Assembly: GCA_026390165.1 (NCBI GenBank)
Contig: JAPLGM010000008.1
Coordinates: 1 to 64,000 of the forward strand
Origin: Campylobacterales bacterium
GTDB taxonomy: Bacteria > Campylobacterota > Campylobacteria > Campylobacterales > Sulfurimonadaceae
DNA: 64,000 nt
Direction: 5' to 3'
Below the pieces are notes generated by a model. It was not told the origin of the DNA, made no database searches, and saw only the letters and a list, made by a program, of their open reading frames with translations. Positions within the stretch are counted from its first letter, which is position 1; each line of letters starts with the position of its first letter. The position numbers were made by a program, and so were the translations under genes. This document shows positions 1-8,389 of the stretch, in pieces.

Positions 1-84
1 CACTGGTAAGCTATATGATCTTGCCTGTTCTCGTGCTTGTTCTGATATCTCTTCTTGGAATATTGTCAATAAATCTCTGGTCAT
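1..84 (-). CDS. Partial unrecognised CDS running off the left edge
   Basis: An open frame of 28 codons starts at an ATG at 84 and stays open to base 1, so only the N-terminus is in the window. It begins MTRDLLTIFQEE and continues with a Glu/Gln/Arg-rich, probably helical stretch. An AAGG-type ribosome binding site lies about 8 bases upstream, which supports real initiation. I do not recognise the family. Its presence is inferred from the open frame and start signals only. Confidence 0.4.
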   Translation of the reverse strand, partial: MTRDLLTIFQEEISEQAREQARSYSLPV

Positions 85-452
85 TTTTAGCCTTTTTAGG
101 GTCTATAAGCAATAAATGTTCTTAGTATCGGAATGGGCTAGTTTTCCATATATATTACCTTAGAATAAAGGGGACAGGCTACTTTAATACTCGTTGATAA
201 CTATTTCAGCTGTCTACATTCTTGCTTGGAAAGTGAAAGTTTTCCTAAGCATCTCGATTTACTTCGGTTGCACCATCTTACTTTTCCCTCACCGTATAAT
301 AAACCCCGCCTCCGCTTTCATGACTCACCAATGTTAACTAAAAAAGAAGAGTGACCAGCTATCGCTCTGCCAAATCCATTTATAATACGTTTTCATGGGA
401 TTATCATATCATATATTCATATGATTAGACGTAACACGGTAGCAATAAAAGT
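85..452. other. Gene-free leader region, AT-rich
   Basis: About 370 bases separate the partial gene at the left edge from the exonuclease stop. I find no convincing open frame. An imperfect AT-rich hairpin (7-base arms 408-414 and 419-425) lies close to the exonuclease stop and has no T-tract. Promoters for the leftward partial gene must lie here, but I cannot pick one with confidence. Confidence 0.5.
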
Positions 453-977
453 TTAAAGAACAACATCCATTTTGTTCAGAATCTCTAATGTTTTAGTGAC
501 GTCGTAAATCGCACTGTGATAGTGTTCTTCATCAAACGCGATACGGTAAAACTTACAGGTCTCGATCAATTTTGGGTTTTTGAGATTTCCTTTTACATTC
601 ACGGCTTTAACGAACGGCTTGTTCTCTTTCATCGTGCAAAAATGGCGATCAAAACTCACCAGTTCGCCGATATGGCGAAGTTCAAACGTGACGTTATGCG
701 CAACCAGAGTCTTCGTCCCTCTGCAAAAATCGATAAATTCGATGTCATCGGCGAAATACTCTTCATAATCGGCATCCCCACGCAGTCTTTTGATCCGTTC
801 AGGAGAGAGTTTATGAACTGCCAACGCGTGAGTATTGACCTCATACTCTGAAAAATAGTAGCGGTGAAACGTGTCGATCACGACATAGTCACCCTCAACG
901 TGTTTGACACGAAAGCAGGCGACCTCGATCACGTCGTGTATATTGGCGGAGTTGGTCTCGAAATCCAGAATAATCAA
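453..977 (-). CDS. DEDDh-family 3'-5' exonuclease
   Basis: Predicted RNase T / DNA polymerase III epsilon-like exonuclease of about 174 residues. ExoI is the near-N-terminal ILDFETNS (Asp and Glu bind the metals). The middle has an ExoII-like LVAHN segment, and the C-terminal HSAIYDVTKT supplies the His and Asp of ExoIII. I chose a TTG start at 977 because GAGGGAG (983-989) lies just upstream and the protein then begins directly with the first strand (MIILDFETN). An in-frame TTG at 1004 would add nine residues. It stands alone and is divergent from the rhodanese gene. Short stand-alone proteins of this type are known in Campylobacterota; the substrate (DNA proofreading or RNA trimming) cannot be told from sequence. 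Confidence 0.82.
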   Translation of the reverse strand: MIILDFETNSANIHDVIEVACFRVKHVEGDYVVIDTFHRYYFSEYEVNTHALAVHKLSPERIKRLRGDADYEEYFADDIEFIDFCRGTKTLVAHNVTFELRHIGELVSFDRHFCTMKENKPFVKAVNVKGNLKNPKLIETCKFYRIAFDEEHYHSAIYDVTKTLEILNKMDVVL

Positions 978-1105
978 TGTGTCTCCCTCTGTTTTAGTAA
1001 GCAAATAATAGCCAAATCCTTTTACGTGTCTCCTCCGATAGAGACCAATAATTTTAGTAAAGGGGATAACTTGCTAAAATAGCGAAAAAATTGGAGTTTT
1101 ATTGT

Positions 1106-1504
1106 ATGTTTACTGATATTGTTTCTTTGGGTATTCCCCTTTCATTGGTTCTCTTAGTTGCTTATTCCAAAGGGTGGATATTCGCCAATTTTAAATCGAT
1201 CACCCCTGCACAAGCCTCTGAGCTTTTAAAAAACAACAAAGAGGTTTTTCTCTTAGATGTTCGAACACCTGCCGAGTTTTCTCAAGAACGGATTAAAGGA
1301 TCAACCCTCATCCCTTTACACGATTTGTCCCAAAGTCTTTCAAAGCTTAATAAAGTGAAAGATAAAACGGTGATTGTTTATTGCCGCAGTGGGAATAGAA
1401 GCGTTAGTGCCTCACGTATCCTTGCAAAAAATGGATTTATCCCTCTCAATCTTAAAGGGGGAATCGGGTTATGGCAAAATGAAGGGTTAAGTGTTATTCG
1501 ATGA
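1106..1504 (+). CDS. Membrane-anchored rhodanese-domain protein
   Basis: A single rhodanese domain of 132 residues follows an N-terminal hydrophobic segment (about residues 4-20) that should anchor it in the inner membrane. The domain contains LLDVRTPAEFSQERIKGS and the active-site loop CRSGNRS, with the catalytic Cys near residue 93. Such proteins transfer sulfane sulfur or bind persulfide. An upstream in-frame TTG exists at 1091, but its own bases form the GGAG ribosome binding site (1093-1096) of the ATG at 1106, so the ATG is preferred. The gene is monocistronic, followed by about 120 bases before the nitrate operon. A link to sulfur metabolism is plausible for this type of organism but not shown. 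Confidence 0.88.
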   Translation: MFTDIVSLGIPLSLVLLVAYSKGWIFANFKSITPAQASELLKNNKEVFLLDVRTPAEFSQERIKGSTLIPLHDLSQSLSKLNKVKDKTVIVYCRSGNRSVSASRILAKNGFIPLNLKGGIGLWQNEGLSVIR

Positions 1505-1587
1505 CAAAAATACGAAAAACACTATTTTCATGTAGGTGATTAAAAAATAATCATAAAGTTGTCTCATACTTCACTATTTTGCTTTAT

Positions 1588-1622
1588 TATACTTGCAGAT
1601 AAAAAAGTCTTAATAGCAAGGA
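1588..1622 (+). promoter_or_regulatory. Likely promoter -10 and RBS of the nitrate assimilation operon
   Basis: A TATACT -10 element at 1588-1593 lies in a T-rich context, 36 bases before the cobA start. AAGGA at 1618-1622 is the ribosome binding site. No good -35 box is seen, as is common for sigma70 promoters in Campylobacterota, which use periodic T-rich upstream sequence instead. No clear regulator site for nitrogen control is visible. Confidence 0.4.
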
Positions 1623-1628
1623 ATACTT

Positions 1629-2405
1629 ATGAATGGCAAACTCTATCTTATCGGATGCGGACCGGGTGATGCGGATCTGTTGACCCTTAAAGCACTCAAA
1701 ACCATTGAAAAACTCGATATCGCCCTCATCGATCATCTCCTCACCCAAGAGATCATTGACCTCATCCCCACCCATACCCAAGTCATATTTGTCGGCAAAG
1801 AGAAAGGGAAACACAGCTTCCCCCAAGATCAGATCAACGCAATGATAACCGAATACGCCCACCAAGGGCACACCGTAGGTCGGCTCAAATGCGGTGACCC
1901 TTATATCTTCGGTCGCGGTACGGAAGAGGCGATTTACGCCACAAAAAGCGGAATAGAAACCGAAGTGATCCCTGGAATATCCTCGGCATTTTCGGCCCCT
2001 CTCTCCGCCGGTATCGCCCCCACGGCACGTGGTGTTAGCTCTGGGATATCGGTTGTCTCGGCACACCTCTCGGGAGATCGGGTCAATCTGGCATGGATAC
2101 CGATGCTTAATGTCAAAGATCACACCACCGTGGTACTGATGGGACTAAGCCGTACTCGACAAATCGTCAAAGAGGCACTCGATAGCGGCATTGACCCGAC
2201 GCTCCCTGTCGCCATCGTCTCAAATGCCACAACCGCCATCCAGACCTCCATCGTTACCACATTAGGCGAACTCATTGGTGCGGCAAAAGGGGCTCCTAAA
2301 CCGGCTATTTTAGTTTTTGGCGATGTTGTCAATCTCGCACAAACCCTTCCGAAATATCAGTATGAGACCAAGGAGGCAAACTATGACATCGCTAAAGCAA
2401 GCTAA
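1629..2405 (+). CDS. cobA: Uroporphyrinogen-III C-methyltransferase (SUMT)
   Basis: Predicted SAM-dependent methylation of uroporphyrinogen III at C2 and C7 to precorrin-2, the entry to sirohaem. The 258-residue length fits the single-domain CobA/SUMT type. The N-terminal YLIGCGPGDADLLTLKA and the central RLKCGDPYIFGRG are the two family signatures, the second lining the SAM pocket. The start follows a clear AAGGA. The next gene encodes a sirohaem-dependent nitrite reductase whose start lies inside the last 23 bases of this gene, so the two are probably translationally coupled. Context says this copy supplies sirohaem to NirA. The CysG dehydrogenase/chelatase half is not in this window. Confidence 0.93.
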   Translation: MNGKLYLIGCGPGDADLLTLKALKTIEKLDIALIDHLLTQEIIDLIPTHTQVIFVGKEKGKHSFPQDQINAMITEYAHQGHTVGRLKCGDPYIFGRGTEEAIYATKSGIETEVIPGISSAFSAPLSAGIAPTARGVSSGISVVSAHLSGDRVNLAWIPMLNVKDHTTVVLMGLSRTRQIVKEALDSGIDPTLPVAIVSNATTAIQTSIVTTLGELIGAAKGAPKPAILVFGDVVNLAQTLPKYQYETKEANYDIAKAS

Positions 2406-4023
2406 TGAAGCGCGCAGTACCAAACGGCACAAAATTGAAATAATCAAAGATGGATTTAACGCGACCCAAGCGTGGGAACGGCTCATAGGGTATTCCAAAA
2501 CGGGGTATGCCTCTATCACCGAAGAGGATAAAGATTTCGTCTTGAAAAGTTTCGGTGTCTTTGACCGCCCTGCCACCCCTGAAAAATTTATGATCCGTGT
2601 CCGTATCGCGGGGGGGGCTTTGAGTGTGGAACAGGCATTAGTATTAGCCGATGTTGCCAAGCGTTTTGGATCCGATTATATTGATCTTACCACCCGTCAG
2701 CAGATTGAATTGCGTTACCTTTGTATTCAAGAGCTCCCTGAAGCACTTGCCCTTTTAGAGCGTGTCGGACTCACCAGTTACCAAACAGGAGTTGATAATT
2801 TTCGCAATATCCTCCTTGATCCCCTCGATGGTTTGGCAGAAGACAATATCCTCTCATGTCAGAAAATCATGGAAGAGATACAAGCACTCTTTTTGAAAAA
2901 AGAGGAGTGGATTACGACTCTCCCCCGTAAGTTTAATATTGGGATTAACGGTTCACTCTCCAACCGATGTAATATCTTCGGGCAAGATTTCGCCCTCTCT
3001 CTCGCCCAAAAAGAGGGGGTTTACGGATTTAATCTCTATTTGGGAGGACGCGTCGGATCGTTGGCACAAGATGCGGATATGTTTGTACTGCCCAATGAAG
3101 CATTAGAGGTATTTACCGCCGTTGTTAACCTCTTCAAAACCTATGGTTTCCGTGATAATCGTAATAAAAACCGTCTGAAATTTCTCATCGAAGCCGTTGG
3201 TATGGAGGAGTTTCGGGCTGCTATCATCGAGTATCTGGATCACCCAATGCCATGTGCAGGGGAAAATCTCACTGCGCTGGAGGGGGGAGACCATTATGGA
3301 AAGCTTCTCCTCAACAATGAAACCGTTGCCCTATATGTAGCAGTCCCCTCAGGAATTTTTAGTGGCACAGCCTTGCATCAAGCAGCAATAATAGCCCAAG
3401 AACAAAACGGCGCCATCCGCCTTACAATAGAGCAAAACCTCATCATTACGGGCATTTGCGACGAACAAAGTGCCCTTGCCTCACCACTGTTCGTTCACTA
3501 TCCAAACCGCCCCTCCCCCTATATGGCAAACCTCATCGGTTGCGCAGGAAGCGAACATTGCCCTTTTGGTGTTATTCCCGGTAAACCCGATGCCATTGCC
3601 ATGAGCGAATACCTCTCTTATCATGTCCCCCTAGAGGATGCCAAAGTACGCCTCTACTGGTCAGCGTGCATCAAAGGGTGCGGTATTCATGGGGTGGGCG
3701 ATATAGGATTCGTCGGGTGTAAAGTAGCCCGAGAGGGGAAAACGGTTTTGGGAGTCGATATTTTTCTCGGTGGAAGTCTCAGCGGTGAAGAGGGGAAACT
3801 TCTCCTAAAAGGGGTAATCTTGGACGAAGCACGTGAGTATGTGGCTGAATTGATGGTTCTTTACCGTGACAATCGTATCGCTCATGAGAGTTTAGAGCAA
3901 TTTATCCAACGGCTTCGAGTTCGCTATGAGATGGGGGAGATTGCCGATATTATCCGAAACAACCACACCGTTCGCCGTGTAAATGGGACGGATTACAGAA
4001 CGTTTGAGATGGAAACAGCATGA
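2383..4023 (+). CDS. nirA: Ferredoxin-dependent assimilatory nitrite reductase
   Basis: Predicted six-electron reduction of nitrite to ammonium in the cytoplasm using a sirohaem and a [4Fe-4S] cluster. The 546 residues show the duplicated NIR/SIR architecture. Cluster and haem ligands are Cys387 and Cys393 (GCAGSEHCPFG, CX5C) and Cys429 and Cys433 (ACIKGCGIHG, CX3C). I chose the ATG at 2383 because AAGGAGG (2370-2376) precedes it; an upstream ATG at 2317 lacks such a site. The start overlaps cobA by 23 bases and the stop overlaps nasA as ATGA. A sulfite reductase is the alternative, but the nitrate reductase neighbour favours nitrite. Confidence 0.9.
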   Translation: MTSLKQANEARSTKRHKIEIIKDGFNATQAWERLIGYSKTGYASITEEDKDFVLKSFGVFDRPATPEKFMIRVRIAGGALSVEQALVLADVAKRFGSDYIDLTTRQQIELRYLCIQELPEALALLERVGLTSYQTGVDNFRNILLDPLDGLAEDNILSCQKIMEEIQALFLKKEEWITTLPRKFNIGINGSLSNRCNIFGQDFALSLAQKEGVYGFNLYLGGRVGSLAQDADMFVLPNEALEVFTAVVNLFKTYGFRDNRNKNRLKFLIEAVGMEEFRAAIIEYLDHPMPCAGENLTALEGGDHYGKLLLNNETVALYVAVPSGIFSGTALHQAAIIAQEQNGAIRLTIEQNLIITGICDEQSALASPLFVHYPNRPSPYMANLIGCAGSEHCPFGVIPGKPDAIAMSEYLSYHVPLEDAKVRLYWSACIKGCGIHGVGDIGFVGCKVAREGKTVLGVDIFLGGSLSGEEGKLLLKGVILDEAREYVAELMVLYRDNRIAHESLEQFIQRLRVRYEMGEIADIIRNNHTVRRVNGTDYRTFEMETA

Positions 4024-6047
4024 ACCCTAAAGTTGAAACCGGTTGTCCTTTTTGCGGTACAGGGTGCGCCCTTAGCGTCGAATGTAGAGAGGGAACCTAT
4101 AAAGTAAAAGGGGATAAATCCAACCCCTCCACCCAAGGGGATCTGTGCTTTAAACCAATACAAATGGCAAAAGCTCTTGACGCGAATCGATTGACAACGC
4201 CCCTTTATCGTCGTGATAAAAGCGAACCGTTTCACGAAATTTCGTGGGATGATGCACTTGCCATCCTTGCAAAAAATATTTCATTCCTCCCCAAAGAAGC
4301 CCTCTATTTTTACCTCTCAGGACAACTCCTCACCGAAGAGAGCTACCTCTTTACGAAACTCATCAAAGGGCATTTAGGAACCAACAATGTCGATGCCAAC
4401 TCCCGTCTTTGCATGGCAACCGCCGTTGTTGCCCATAAAATGGTTTTCGGAAGCGATGGGGCAATAGGCAATTACGCCGATATCGACGATGCCCAGGTGA
4501 TCCTTATCAGCGGTTCGAACCCTGCATGGGCACACCCTGTCCTCTTTCGCCGTATTCTTGCCCGTAAAAAAGCTCACCCTGAGACGCAAATTATCGTTAT
4601 TGATCCGATCTATACCGAAACGGCGCAAAAAAGCGATCTCTGGTTGGGACTCTCCAGTGGAAGCGATACGATGCTTTATAATGCCCTTTTAGGGGAGCTT
4701 TATCGTAGAGGCAAATGCGATCTTTCCTTTATCGACCGCGCAACGCAGGGGTTTGAACTCGCCATTACGGAGGCACTCAAAACTCCGTTTAAGGACGCTA
4801 TTCAATCGTGCGGGCTCTCTCTAAATGATGCCCAAACACTTCTTGAACTCTTCACCTCTCCTAAAAAAATCATCGGTCTGTGGTGTCAAGGGCTCAATCA
4901 AGCGCACGATGGGGTAATGCGCAACCTCGGATTTATCAACCTCTTTTTAGCCACGGGACGGGTCAATAAAGAAAAGGGGCTCCCCCTCTCCCTCACAGGT
5001 CAGCCCAATGCAATGGGGGGGCGAGAGGTGGGGTATCTCTCAAATGGCTTGCCAGGGTACCGTGATGTTCGTGATTCTAGTGATAGAGAAGTATGCGAAA
5101 AACACTGGAATCTTCCAACAAACAGCATCTCCTCCTCGGTAGGGATAACGATCACCGATGCTATTGATAAAATTTCGACTAATGATATTCGATTTTTATG
5201 GGTCGCCTGCACGAATCCACTTCTCACCCTCCCCGATCTTAATAAAACGCGCCACGCCTTGATCCGTGATGATCTCTTTTTGGTCGTCCAAGATTGTATC
5301 CTCAGCCAAACGGCCCAGCTTGCCAATCTCGTATTGCCTACGGCATCATGGGGAGAAAAAGAGGGGAGCATGACCAATTCGGAGCGTTTCATCAAGCGTG
5401 TCCGCCCGTTTAAATCTCCCCCCGATGGAGCCAAAAGTGACAGTGATATTGTCTGTGCGGTTGCCAAAGAGCTTGGATTCTCTGGCTTTGATTTTACCCA
5501 TACAAAAGAGGTCTATGATGAGTACAAACACCTGAGTAAGGGGAGATTATGCGACCAAAGCAGCCAAGAGTATGAAACCCTCTCGTACCAATGGGGGGGA
5601 GAACGGCTCTACCGCGATGAAGTTTTCGCCACTCCTTCACGAAAAGCACACTTTCATCCGATCCTCTCTTCCGCCCCCACGTTAAACAGCGGTGCGTTTG
5701 TTTTGATTACGGGACGGACGAAAAAACAGTGGCATACGATGACCCGAACGGGGGAGGTCTCTGAACTTCTCAAAGATGAGGAAGAGCCCTATTTGATGAT
5801 GAACCACTCTGAAGCGGATGCTCTTGGAATAAATGAGGGGGAGTATGCCATTATCAGCAACCCCCTTGGCTCTCTCGAACTCCCCATCCGTTTTGGAACA
5901 TTAGCACCCCACCATCTCTTTGCCCCATTTGGCTATGGGCAAACACCGATCAACACCCTCGTCCCTGTGATCAATGACCCTTTTTCATCCCAAAGTGCCC
6001 TCAAATCGGCGCGGGTTACGGTAAGAGCCAAGGGGATTGCGCTATAA
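4020..6047 (+). CDS. nasA: Assimilatory nitrate reductase catalytic subunit, molybdopterin enzyme
   Basis: Predicted cytoplasmic reduction of nitrate to nitrite with a Mo-bisMGD centre. The N-terminus carries the [4Fe-4S] ligands Cys9, Cys12, Cys16 and Cys43 (CPFCGTGC and then GDLCFKP). NANSRLCMAT holds the likely Mo-ligand Cys near residue 130. The C-terminal molybdopterin dinucleotide-binding domain starts with ITGRTKKQWHTMTRTG. There is no twin-arginine signal, which separates it from periplasmic NapA and fits NasA/NarB. The length of 675 residues is that of a single catalytic subunit without the extra C-terminal NasA-type iron-sulfur or flavin domain, so a ferredoxin or a separate small subunit should donate electrons. 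Translation is coupled to nirA. Confidence 0.9.
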   Translation: MNPKVETGCPFCGTGCALSVECREGTYKVKGDKSNPSTQGDLCFKPIQMAKALDANRLTTPLYRRDKSEPFHEISWDDALAILAKNISFLPKEALYFYLSGQLLTEESYLFTKLIKGHLGTNNVDANSRLCMATAVVAHKMVFGSDGAIGNYADIDDAQVILISGSNPAWAHPVLFRRILARKKAHPETQIIVIDPIYTETAQKSDLWLGLSSGSDTMLYNALLGELYRRGKCDLSFIDRATQGFELAITEALKTPFKDAIQSCGLSLNDAQTLLELFTSPKKIIGLWCQGLNQAHDGVMRNLGFINLFLATGRVNKEKGLPLSLTGQPNAMGGREVGYLSNGLPGYRDVRDSSDREVCEKHWNLPTNSISSSVGITITDAIDKISTNDIRFLWVACTNPLLTLPDLNKTRHALIRDDLFLVVQDCILSQTAQLANLVLPTASWGEKEGSMTNSERFIKRVRPFKSPPDGAKSDSDIVCAVAKELGFSGFDFTHTKEVYDEYKHLSKGRLCDQSSQEYETLSYQWGGERLYRDEVFATPSRKAHFHPILSSAPTLNSGAFVLITGRTKKQWHTMTRTGEVSELLKDEEEPYLMMNHSEADALGINEGEYAIISNPLGSLELPIRFGTLAPHHLFAPFGYGQTPINTLVPVINDPFSSQSALKSARVTVRAKGIAL

Positions 6048-6054
6048 TCCGCCC

Positions 6055-6387
6055 ATGAAAACTGAACCCTTCACCTTCCACATTGACCCTACTCCAACGT
6101 TGCCGACGCGTCAATGCCGCTTTATGGCTCGCCTTTTCGGATGGGGTTTAAGCTATGGCAATTACGCCGTTGCCCTACTCGTATGGTGGGTGAGTGACTG
6201 GTTTATCGCCATTGGAGCCTTATTACTCGGATTTATCGTTTTCGGAATCTTCCGATCCAAGCTCCGCAACGACGCTGTCCCCCCAGCCCAACGTGAATAC
6301 CCGTATGATGATGCCGCCATTGCCACATGGTATATGTCACGCAATCACTGCTTTACCTTCCCTAAGGGGGACGAAAGTACTCTATGA
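6055..6387 (+). CDS. Small membrane protein of unknown function in the nitrate operon
   Basis: A 110-residue protein with a central hydrophobic region (about residues 33-65) that should form two closely spaced transmembrane helices, followed by a charged C-terminal tail. I do not recognise a family. The ATG at 6055 lies 7 bases after the nasA stop; a TTG inside nasA would add six residues. Its stop overlaps the next start as ATGA, so it is in the operon. It is too small to be a nitrate transporter. A membrane accessory role is only a guess from position. Confidence 0.6.
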   Translation: MKTEPFTFHIDPTPTLPTRQCRFMARLFGWGLSYGNYAVALLVWWVSDWFIAIGALLLGFIVFGIFRSKLRNDAVPPAQREYPYDDAAIATWYMSRNHCFTFPKGDESTL

Positions 6388-6938
6388 AATCCTACCTCAT
6401 CACCGACCCCACTTTCTACGGCAATACCCCCGATACCCTCAAATCCTCATTAGCAACAGTATTTTCCAAACATATTCCCGATTTTGTCGTTTTTAGAGAC
6501 AAACAAACCCACTGTTATGATGAACTGGCACAGACGTTTATTGAGGTAAGCCGTACGTATTGTATTCCAAAGATAGTATTGCACGGTGACTACAGACGTG
6601 CAAACGCCTTAAAAGCTGACGGAGTCCATCTAACCTCGACACAGTTTGATGTGATCCCTGATGCAAAAGCTTTAGGGCTCTATGTCATCATTAGTACCCA
6701 CACTCATGATGAAGCATTAAAAGCGCAAAAATCAGGAGCAGATGCCATCACCTACAGCCCGATTTTCCCCTCGCCAAACAAGGGGGAACCCAAGGGTTTA
6801 GGGGATTTAAAAGAAATAGTGGCTAAAATAAGGATACCTATTTTTGCATTGGGTGGAATTGTCACCCAAGAGCAGATATTAGCGGTGGAGAAGTGTGGAG
6901 TATATGGCTTCGCCTCTATCCGTTATTTTATCCCTTAA
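6384..6938 (+). CDS. ThiE/TenI-family TIM-barrel protein (thiamine phosphate synthase-like)
   Basis: ThiE joins HMP pyrophosphate and thiazole phosphate to give thiamine phosphate; TenI relatives aromatise the thiazole. The 184 residues start with YLITDP and contain FRDK, VHLTSTQ, ISTHTHDEALKAQKSGAD and ITYSPIFPSPNKGEPKG, then FALGGI near the C-terminus, all in family order. It is shorter than typical ThiE (around 210). Canonical ThiE has KDR where this one has RDK, and the second half lacks an obvious pyrophosphate-binding Ser/Thr-Lys stretch, so a TenI-like role cannot be excluded. It is coupled by ATGA to the membrane protein upstream and sits 12 bases before gatB. Confidence 0.72.
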   Translation: MKSYLITDPTFYGNTPDTLKSSLATVFSKHIPDFVVFRDKQTHCYDELAQTFIEVSRTYCIPKIVLHGDYRRANALKADGVHLTSTQFDVIPDAKALGLYVIISTHTHDEALKAQKSGADAITYSPIFPSPNKGEPKGLGDLKEIVAKIRIPIFALGGIVTQEQILAVEKCGVYGFASIRYFIP

Positions 6939-6950
6939 GGAATTTTACCT

Positions 6951-8378
6951 ATGTTTGAAACGATTATCGGTTTGGAAGTTCACGTCCAGCTTAACACCCA
7001 GTCTAAACTTTTTTGCGCATGTCCCACAAGTTTTAATCACGAACAAAACACCAACACCTGTCCGACGTGTCTCGCATTACCGGGAGCATTACCCGTTTTG
7101 AACAAAGAGGCGGTTCGTAAAGCAGGAATGTTTGGAACAGCTGTAGGTGCCATCATCAACCGTACCAGTTTTTTTGATCGTAAAAGCTATTTTTATCCCG
7201 ATAGCCCCAGCGCGTACCAAATCACACAGCTTTATACCCCTATCGTAGAACACGGAAATTTAGTGATCGATTTTGAAGACGGAAGCCACAAAAATATCCG
7301 TATTAACCGTGCCCATATCGAAGCCGATGCAGGGAAAAATATCCATGACGGAGCTATCTCAAAAGTCGATCTCAACCGTGCAGGAACACCGTTGCTTGAG
7401 ATCGTCTCCGAACCCGATATGCGCAGTGGAGATGAAGCAATTTTGTATCTCAAAAAATTGCACTCCATCGTTCGTTATCTCGATATTTCCGATGCCAATA
7501 TGCAAGAGGGGTCGTTTCGGGTCGATGTCAACGTCTCCATCCGTCCCAAAGGGGAGGAGAAGCTTTATACCCGTGTAGAGATCAAAAATATCAACAGCTT
7601 CCGTTTTATCCAAAAAGCGATTGAGCTAGAGGTAGCACGTCAGCGTGAAGCGTGGGAAGATGGGGTGTATGAGGAAGAGATCGTTCAAGAGACCCGTCTT
7701 TTTGATCAGTCGAAGCAAGAGACCCGTTCAATGCGCGGCAAAGAGGAAGCAGCCGATTATCGCTATTTCCCTGAGCCTGATTTGTTAAAAGTCGTTGTGG
7801 ATGATGTGATGTACGCCGATGTTATCAAAATTCCTGAACTCCCCGATGCGAAAAAAGAGCGTTTTGTCCGTGAACATGGGATAAATGAATACAATGCGGG
7901 CGTGTTGACGGCAGATTTGGAAACAGCACACTATTTTGAAGCTATGGTGGCATACGGGGCAACGGCAAAAAATGCTGTTTCCTGGCTGACTGGAGAGTTA
8001 CAAGGGCGACTAAGTGGTGGCATGGGTGCATACGAGTCGTGTGTAAGTGCTGTTATGCTGGCACAGTTGGTCAAGCGTATTGATGATACTACCATTAGTG
8101 GAAAAGCGGGTAAGGAGATTTTGGATTATCTTTTAGCTAATAATGGCGGAGATGTTGATGAGATTATTGAAAAATTAGGTCTTAAACAAGTGAGTGATAC
8201 GGGTGCGTTAGAAGTGCTCATTGATGAAATTTTGAATGCCAATCCTGAAAAAGTAGCGGAGTATAAATCGGGTAAAGATAAACTATTTGGCTTTTTTGTC
8301 GGTCAAGCGATGAAATCCTCTAAAGGTTCCGCAAATCCTCAAACGCTGAATGAACTTTTACTTGCTAAATTAGCGTAG
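6951..8378 (+). CDS. gatB: Aspartyl/glutamyl-tRNA amidotransferase subunit B
   Basis: The GatB subunit of GatCAB, which binds misacylated Glu-tRNA(Gln) or Asp-tRNA(Asn) and amidates it with ammonia from GatA. The 475 residues match the family length. The N-terminal [16 protein letters not shown], the SPSAYQITQ region and the conserved RVDVNVS and EIKNINS blocks are typical kinase-fold signatures; the last 150 residues form the helical/YqeY tail domain. GatA is encoded at 39.8-41.1 kb on the other strand, so the complex is split across the window, as in other Campylobacterota. An AAGGA site lies upstream of the ATG. Confidence 0.97.
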   Translation: MFETIIGLEVHVQLNTQSKLFCACPTSFNHEQNTNTCPTCLALPGALPVLNKEAVRKAGMFGTAVGAIINRTSFFDRKSYFYPDSPSAYQITQLYTPIVEHGNLVIDFEDGSHKNIRINRAHIEADAGKNIHDGAISKVDLNRAGTPLLEIVSEPDMRSGDEAILYLKKLHSIVRYLDISDANMQEGSFRVDVNVSIRPKGEEKLYTRVEIKNINSFRFIQKAIELEVARQREAWEDGVYEEEIVQETRLFDQSKQETRSMRGKEEAADYRYFPEPDLLKVVVDDVMYADVIKIPELPDAKKERFVREHGINEYNAGVLTADLETAHYFEAMVAYGATAKNAVSWLTGELQGRLSGGMGAYESCVSAVMLAQLVKRIDDTTISGKAGKEILDYLLANNGGDVDEIIEKLGLKQVSDTGALEVLIDEILNANPEKVAEYKSGKDKLFGFFVGQAMKSSKGSANPQTLNELLLAKLA

Positions 8379-8389
8379 CAAGGTTTCGT

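Noticed and set aside
181-330. Possible insertion-sequence end or intron fragment in the left spacer
   Set aside because: Some stretches look element-like, but I found no terminal repeats, no transposase frame and no intron domain V.
1091-1105. Upstream TTG start for the rhodanese protein
   Set aside because: These bases contain the GGAG ribosome site of the ATG at 1106; the added residues are not needed by the fold.
6951-7101. Riboswitch upstream of the ThiE-like gene
   Set aside because: The ThiE-like start is coupled directly to the preceding stop, leaving no leader, and gatB follows after only 12 bases.
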